A DNA stretch of 10,430 nt, from the NCBI GenBank assembly GCA_964466745.1, contig CAYXOX010000112.1:1-10430 (forward strand), read 5' to 3'. The DNA comes from CAYXOX01 sp964466745 (GTDB taxonomy: Bacteria > Pseudomonadota > Alphaproteobacteria > Rhodobacterales > Rhodobacteraceae). The translations under genes and the position numbers were made by a program. The notes under the pieces were generated by a model. It ran no database searches. It saw only the letters and a list, made by a program, of their open reading frames with translations, and was not told where the DNA came from. Positions 6,933-10,430 of the stretch are shown here, piece after piece (within the stretch, counting starts at the first letter, position 1; every line of letters begins with the position of its first letter).

Positions 6933-7898
6933 ATGACCTCCCCGCCCGAGTTTCACGACCGCATGCTCTCGCTCGGGCTCGCCCGCGTTTCCGAGGCTGC
7001 GGCCATCGCATGCGCGCGCCTCATCGGCCGGGGCGACGAGAAGGCGGCCGACCAGGCCGCCGTCGATGCCATGCGCAACCAGCTCAACAAGCTCGACATC
7101 CGCGGAACCGTGGTGATCGGCGAGGGAGAACGCGACGAGGCGCCGATGCTCTTCATCGGCGAGGAAGTGGGCAGCGGCGATGGCCCGGAGGTGGACATCG
7201 CGCTCGACCCGCTGGAAGGCACCACGCTCACCGCGAAGGACATGCCCAACGCGCTCGCCGTGATCGCGATGGGCCCGCGCGGCACGATGCTGAACGCGCC
7301 CGATGTCTACATGGACAAGCTCGCCGTGGGGCCGGGCTACCCCGAGCGCGTGGTGACGCTCGACATGACGCCCACGGAACGCGTGCAGGCGCTGGCGCGC
7401 GCCAAGCACTGCGGCCCGGAGAACATCACGGTCTGCATCCTCGAACGGCCGCGCCACGAGGGCCTCATTGCGGAGGTGCGTGCCACGGGCGCGGCGATCC
7501 GCCTGATCACCGACGGTGACGTGGCCGGCGTGATGCACTGCGCCGAGACCGCCAAGACAGGCATCGACATGTACATGGGCTCGGGCGGCGCGCCGGAGGG
7601 CGTGCTGGCGGCAGCCGCGATGAAGTGCATGGGCGGGCAGATGTCGGGCCGCCTCATCTTCCGCAACGGCGACGAACGCCTGCGTGCCGAAGGCCACGGC
7701 ATCAGCGACTTCGACAAGATCTACTACCGGGACGACATGGTGACGGGCGACGTGATCTTCGCCGCAACAGGCGTGACCGACGGCAGCCTCGTTCCCGGCA
7801 TCAAGCGCGAGGTGGGCTTCATCACCGCCACAACGGTGCTGATGCGCTCAAAGACCGGCTCGGTACGCTACATGACCTACCGGAACCCCGACAAGTGA
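6933..7898 (+). CDS. glpX: Class II fructose-1,6-bisphosphatase (GlpX type)
   Basis: Hydrolyses fructose 1,6-bisphosphate to fructose 6-phosphate, in gluconeogenesis and, in autotrophs, the Calvin cycle; cytoplasmic and metal dependent. The 321-residue length is typical. Family motifs run the full length: GRGDEKAAD (32-40), GTVVIGEGERDEAPML (58-73), DIALDPLEGTTLTA (88-101), PDVYMDK (123-129), RHEGLIAEV, LITDGDVAG and GSGGAPEGVLAA. D40, E64, D92, E95 and T97 match by spacing the metal and substrate residues of E. coli GlpX (D33, E57, D85, E88, T90). Some relatives also act on sedoheptulose 1,7-bisphosphate; the sequence alone does not settle that. GAAGGA (6919-6924) lies 8 bases before the ATG. 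The hydrolase gene starts 7 bases after its stop, so the two are probably one transcript. Confidence 0.96.
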   Translation: MTSPPEFHDRMLSLGLARVSEAAAIACARLIGRGDEKAADQAAVDAMRNQLNKLDIRGTVVIGEGERDEAPMLFIGEEVGSGDGPEVDIALDPLEGTTLTAKDMPNALAVIAMGPRGTMLNAPDVYMDKLAVGPGYPERVVTLDMTPTERVQALARAKHCGPENITVCILERPRHEGLIAEVRATGAAIRLITDGDVAGVMHCAETAKTGIDMYMGSGGAPEGVLAAAAMKCMGGQMSGRLIFRNGDERLRAEGHGISDFDKIYYRDDMVTGDVIFAATGVTDGSLVPGIKREVGFITATTVLMRSKTGSVRYMTYRNPDK

Positions 7899-7905
7899 GG
7901 CCGGG

Positions 7906-8472
7906 GTGACACCGGCGACACTCGTCCTGATCGATTTCCAGCTCGGGTTCGACGCGCCAGGCTGGGGGCCTCGCAACAATCCCGGCGCCGAGGCGAACGC
8001 CACGCATCTGCTGGGGGCCTGGCGGGCGGCGAAAGCGCCGGTGGTCCATGTCCGGCACCTGAGCCAAGTGCCCGGCAGCCCCCTTGCCGCGGGCAGCGCC
8101 GGCACGGCCTTCAAGCCCGAACTCGCGCCCCTCCCGGGCGAGCCGGTGTTCGAGAAATCCGTGAACAGCGCTTTCATCGGCACCGCGCTCGAGGCGCATC
8201 TGCGCGAGGCCGGCGCAGGCAGGCTGGTTATCTGCGGGCTCACCACGCCCCATTGCGTGTCCACCTCGGTGCGGATGGCCGCGAACCTCGGTTTTGCGGT
8301 GCTCCTCGCGCATGATGCCTGCGCTGCATTCGCCGGCAACGCCCGCACGGGCTGGGCCCCGGACCTGCCGCCGATGAGCGCCGACGAGGCACACCGCAGC
8401 GCGGTCTCCCACCTGCACGATGAATTCGCCAGCGCCTTGGCCACGGCCGACGTGCTGGCAACCGGCCCATGA
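7906..8472 (+). CDS. Cysteine hydrolase, isochorismatase-like family
   Basis: 188-residue cytoplasmic hydrolase of the isochorismatase superfamily, which includes nicotinamidases, N-carbamoylsarcosine amidases and many uncharacterised amidases. The Asp-Lys-Cys triad is visible: D10 in LVLIDFQ, K84 in VFEKSVNSAF and C117 in GLTTPHCVSTSVRMAANLGF, the last being the most diagnostic segment. AHDACAAF (135-142) follows, as in the family. The substrate cannot be assigned; there are no His/Asp metal ligands of the nicotinamidase kind that I can recognise. The start is a GTG at 7906, 7 bases after the glpX stop; CCGGGG before it is a poor Shine-Dalgarno, so coupling to glpX translation is likely. Its stop overlaps the recJ start (ATGA). 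Its place between glpX and recJ looks like an insertion into a gene pair I recall as adjacent in relatives. Confidence 0.87.
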   Translation: MTPATLVLIDFQLGFDAPGWGPRNNPGAEANATHLLGAWRAAKAPVVHVRHLSQVPGSPLAAGSAGTAFKPELAPLPGEPVFEKSVNSAFIGTALEAHLREAGAGRLVICGLTTPHCVSTSVRMAANLGFAVLLAHDACAAFAGNARTGWAPDLPPMSADEAHRSAVSHLHDEFASALATADVLATGP

Positions 8473-8759
8473 GCGCCTTTCTCGGCGTCGAGGCTTCACT
8501 CACCGGACGGCGATGGGTGGGCCCTTCCGCCGAGGCGGAGCGCCTTGCCGAAGCGATGGCGCAATCGGGCGACCTGCCCCGGGAACTCTGCGCCGTGCTG
8601 ACACGTCTCGGCGTGGCTCCGGAGAACGCGGCGGTCTTCCTGGCCCCCGCCCTGCGCGACCTGCTGCCCGACCCGCGCCGCCTGCGCGACATGGAGACGG
8701 CCGCCGCCAGGCTCAATGCCGCGGTCCGCGGAAGGCATCGGGTGGCGATCTTCGCCGAC
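8469..8759 (+). CDS. recJ: RecJ single-strand-specific 5'-3' exonuclease, N-terminal part up to assembly gap
   Basis: Start of recJ, 97 residues before the N run. RecJ degrades single-stranded DNA 5' to 3' in recombination and mismatch repair. The N-terminus (SLTGRRWVGP, then FLAPALRDLLPDPRRLRDM and VAIFAD) matches the region before the DHH domain; the frame stops at the N run exactly before the tyrosine of the catalytic DYDVDG. ATG 8469 overlaps the hydrolase stop (ATGA), implying coupling. The frame does not continue correctly across the gap: the right-hand frame is offset by one base relative to a 10-base gap. Joining base 8759 directly to base 8845 gives an intact protein of about 580 residues, the usual RecJ length. 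Confidence 0.88.
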
Positions 8760-8844
8760 NNNNNNNNNNCGCGACATGGAGGCGGCGGCAGCACGGCTGA
8801 TCGAGGCGGTGGCGAGGCACGAGCGCATCGCGATCTTCGCCGAC
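8685..8844 (+). repeat. Homologous 75-base segment present on both sides of the N gap
   Basis: Bases 8685-8759 and 8770-8844 are equal in length (75 bases), align without gaps and encode the same RecJ segment, beginning RDME and ending AIFAD. By hand count they match at 51 of 75 bases (68%) and 17 of 25 residues. The first 12 bases (CGCGACATGGAG) and last 15 bases (GCGATCTTCGCCGAC) are identical. A single recJ should hold this segment once. Confidence 0.9.
8760..8769. other. Assembly gap of ten Ns inside recJ
   Basis: Ten consecutive Ns. A round number of this kind is a scaffolder placeholder, not a measured distance. The duplicated flanks suggest the contigs overlap, so the true gap may be zero or negative. 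Confidence 0.97.
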
Positions 8845-10296
8845 TACGACGTGGACGGCGGCGCGTCGGCCGCCCTGCTGATCGACTGGCTGCGGCAACA
8901 GGGCCACGGGGCGACGCTCTACGTGCCCGACCGAATCGAGGAAGGATACGGGCCCAACGCGCCGGCCATGGCGCGGCTCGCCGCGGAGCACGATCTCGTC
9001 GTCTGCGTGGACTGTGGCACGCTCAGCCACGAGGCCCTTGCCGCGGCGAAGGGCGCGGACGTGCTGGTGCTCGACCATCATCTCGCCGGAGAGACGCTGC
9101 CACCCGCGCTGGCCGTGGTGAATCCCAACCGCCAGGACGAGGATGGAACCCTCGGCCACCTGTGCGCCGCCGGCGTGGTCTTCCTTGCGCTGGTGGAGGC
9201 CAACCGCCAGGCGCGGGGCAGCGGCGCCTCCCAACCCGATCTCATGGGCATGCTCGATCTGGTGGCGCTCGCCACCGTCGCGGACGTGGCGCCGCTTGTC
9301 GGGGTGAACCGCGCTTTCGTGCGCCAGGGGCTCAAGGTCATGGCGCGGCGCCGGCGGCAGGGACTGCGCGCGCTGGCCGATGCCGCGCGGCTCGACAGCC
9401 CGCCCACCAGCTACCACCTGGGGTTCGTGCTGGGACCGCGGGTCAACGCAGGCGGCCGGATCGGCCAGGCCGACCTCGGGGCGCGGCTGCTTTCCACGGC
9501 GGACGGTGCGGAGGCGGATGCGCTCGCTGCACGGCTCGAGACACTCAACACAGAGCGCCGCGACGTGGAGGCCAGCGTGCGCGCGGCCGCCGAGGCGCAG
9601 ACGGAAACGCGGGGCACGGACGGCCCGCTCGTCTGGGCGGCAGGTGAGGGCTGGCATCCGGGGGTCGTGGGCATCGTGGCGGCGCGGCTGAAGGAATGGG
9701 CCGGGCGCCCGGCGGTGGTCATCGGTTTCGATGGCGACGAGGGCAAGGGCTCGGGTCGCTCGGTGCCGGGTGTCGATCTCGGCGCGGCGGTCCAGCGCCT
9801 GGCCGCCGAGGGGCTTGTCACCCGCGGCGGGGGCCACAAGATGGCTGCCGGACTCTCGCTGAGCCGCTCCCAGCTGGAGCCGGCCATGGAGCGGCTCGGC
9901 ACGCTCCTTGCCAGGCAAGGCGCCTCGACCGGGACCGCCGCCGACCTCCACCTCGATGGCCTGCTCATGCCCGGCGCCGCCACCGTCGATCTCGTCGCGC
10001 GGCTCGAGGAAGCGGGCCCCTTCGGCGCCGCGGCCCCGGCCCCGCGCTTCGCCCTCCCCTCGCTGCGAATAGCAGACTGTCGCCGGGTGGGCGACGGCCA
10101 CCTGAAGCTGCGCTTTGCGGACGCCTCGGGGAGCGGCTGCGAAGCCATCGCCTTCAGGGCGTTCGACAGCGCGCTCGGCGCCGCGATGGAGGCCCACGGT
10201 GGCGCCCGTTTCCACGTGGCCGGCCGTCTCGAGATCAATCATTGGAACGGCCGGACCATCCCGCAACTGCGCCTCGACGACGCCGCCCCGGCCTGA
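8770..10296 (+). CDS. recJ: RecJ single-strand-specific exonuclease, remainder after assembly gap
   Basis: 508 residues open to TGA 10294-10296, starting inside the gene with a second version of the RDME...AIFAD segment. The DHH phosphoesterase core is complete: DYDVDGG (from 8842), the PDRIEEGYGPN segment, VCVDCGT, DHH at 9073-9081, LDLVALATVADVAPL and LGPRVNAGGRIG. The DHHA1 domain follows with GEGWHPGVVGIVAARL, KGSGRSVPG and GGGHKMAAG (about 9826-9852), then a C-terminal OB-type region ending in GRTIPQLRLDDAAPA. All catalytic motifs look intact, so the enzyme should be active if the N-terminus is restored. Because the overlap with the left part is only about 68% identical, this part may come from a different genome than 1-8759. 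Confidence 0.93.
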   Translation, partial: RDMEAAAARLIEAVARHERIAIFADYDVDGGASAALLIDWLRQQGHGATLYVPDRIEEGYGPNAPAMARLAAEHDLVVCVDCGTLSHEALAAAKGADVLVLDHHLAGETLPPALAVVNPNRQDEDGTLGHLCAAGVVFLALVEANRQARGSGASQPDLMGMLDLVALATVADVAPLVGVNRAFVRQGLKVMARRRRQGLRALADAARLDSPPTSYHLGFVLGPRVNAGGRIGQADLGARLLSTADGAEADALAARLETLNTERRDVEASVRAAAEAQTETRGTDGPLVWAAGEGWHPGVVGIVAARLKEWAGRPAVVIGFDGDEGKGSGRSVPGVDLGAAVQRLAAEGLVTRGGGHKMAAGLSLSRSQLEPAMERLGTLLARQGASTGTAADLHLDGLLMPGAATVDLVARLEEAGPFGAAAPAPRFALPSLRIADCRRVGDGHLKLRFADASGSGCEAIAFRAFDSALGAAMEAHGGARFHVAGRLEINHWNGRTIPQLRLDDAAPA

Positions 10297-10329
10297 CACG
10301 CGCAGGCTCCGGGAACGCCAAGAATCCCC

Positions 10330-10358
10330 TTGCCCTCTGCGGGAGGTTTGCCTAAGTA
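10330..10358 (+). promoter_or_regulatory. Possible promoter of tRNA-Glu
   Basis: TTGCCC (10330-10335) and TAAGTA (10353-10358) are 17 bases apart. The -10 ends 17 bases before the mature tRNA start, leaving a short leader, as expected for a stable RNA promoter. The -10 half departs clearly from the consensus. Confidence 0.4.
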
Positions 10359-10375
10359 CGCCCCCACCACGGCGT

Positions 10376-10430
10376 GGCCCGTTCGTCTATCGGTTAGGAC
10401 GCCAGGTTTTCAACCTGGAAAGAGGGGTTC
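10376..10430 (+). tRNA. tRNA-Glu (anticodon TTC), 3' end cut by window edge
   Basis: Acceptor strand GGCCCGT (10376-10382), TC linker, D-stem GTCT/GGAC (10385-10388 and 10397-10400), anticodon stem CCAGG/CCTGG (10402-10406 and 10414-10418) with loop TTTTCAA, anticodon TTC at 10409-10411, and the first T-stem strand AGGGG (10423-10427) followed by TTC. The layout matches bacterial tRNA-Glu, including the short D-stem and GGTTA loop. The second T-stem strand and acceptor 3' half lie outside the window, so acceptor pairing cannot be checked. Confidence 0.92.

Noticed and set aside
8469..9647. 392-codon plus-strand frame continuing from the recJ start through the gap
   Set aside because: Only the part before 8760 is RecJ. 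After the gap this frame is shifted, yields Arg/Gly-rich low-complexity sequence, and exists only because the gap was given ten Ns.
8713..10299. 528-codon open frame on the minus strand crossing the N gap
   Set aside because: It is antisense to recJ, whose plus-strand product carries DHH and DHHA1 motifs.

Overview
This GC-rich window reads as alphaproteobacterial, most probably Rhodobacterales (Paracoccaceae/Roseobacteraceae). That placement rests on protein style and on a gene order I recall for the group (hom, glpX, recJ, tRNA-Glu); no search was run. It looks like core chromosome: I see no insertion sequence, phage gene, CRISPR array or toxin-antitoxin pair.

Layout. (1) 1-1179, minus strand: a glutamate dehydrogenase that runs off the left edge. 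(2) 1180-1552: a divergent intergenic region with a 16-bp inverted repeat. (3) 1553-4320, plus strand: three tightly packed genes for Tad-type pilus minor components, namely a TadG-like protein with a von Willebrand A domain and two TadE-like pseudopilins. (4) 4399-4884, minus strand: a convergent two-helix membrane protein of unknown function. (5) 5067-5354: a small predicted lipoprotein. (6) 5458-6744: hom (homoserine dehydrogenase). (7) 6933-7898: glpX (class II fructose-1,6-bisphosphatase), followed 7 bases later by a cysteine hydrolase of the isochorismatase family (7906-8472), whose stop overlaps the start of recJ (ATGA). (8) recJ, 8469-10296, is broken by a run of ten Ns at 8760-8769. 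(9) 10376 to the right edge: most of a tRNA-Glu(TTC), with a promoter-like sequence upstream.

How the genes relate. The tad genes form one apparent operon making pilus-associated envelope proteins; the ATPase, inner-membrane platform, secretin and major pilin genes are not here. hom (Thr/Met/Ile branch of aspartate metabolism), glpX (gluconeogenesis or Calvin cycle) and recJ (DNA repair) are housekeeping genes that share a neighbourhood rather than a pathway. glpX, the hydrolase and recJ are probably co-transcribed and translationally coupled.

The clearest anomaly is at recJ. The 75 bases before the N gap and the 75 bases after it encode the same stretch of RecJ twice, but at only about 68% nucleotide identity. 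Removing the gap and one copy gives a normal RecJ of about 580 residues. The simplest reading is a scaffold join between two non-identical recJ sequences, so positions left and right of 8760 may come from different genomes. No clearly new system is visible. The best biological leads are an aromatic-rich insertion in the TadG-like protein and the uncharacterised membrane protein at 4399-4884.
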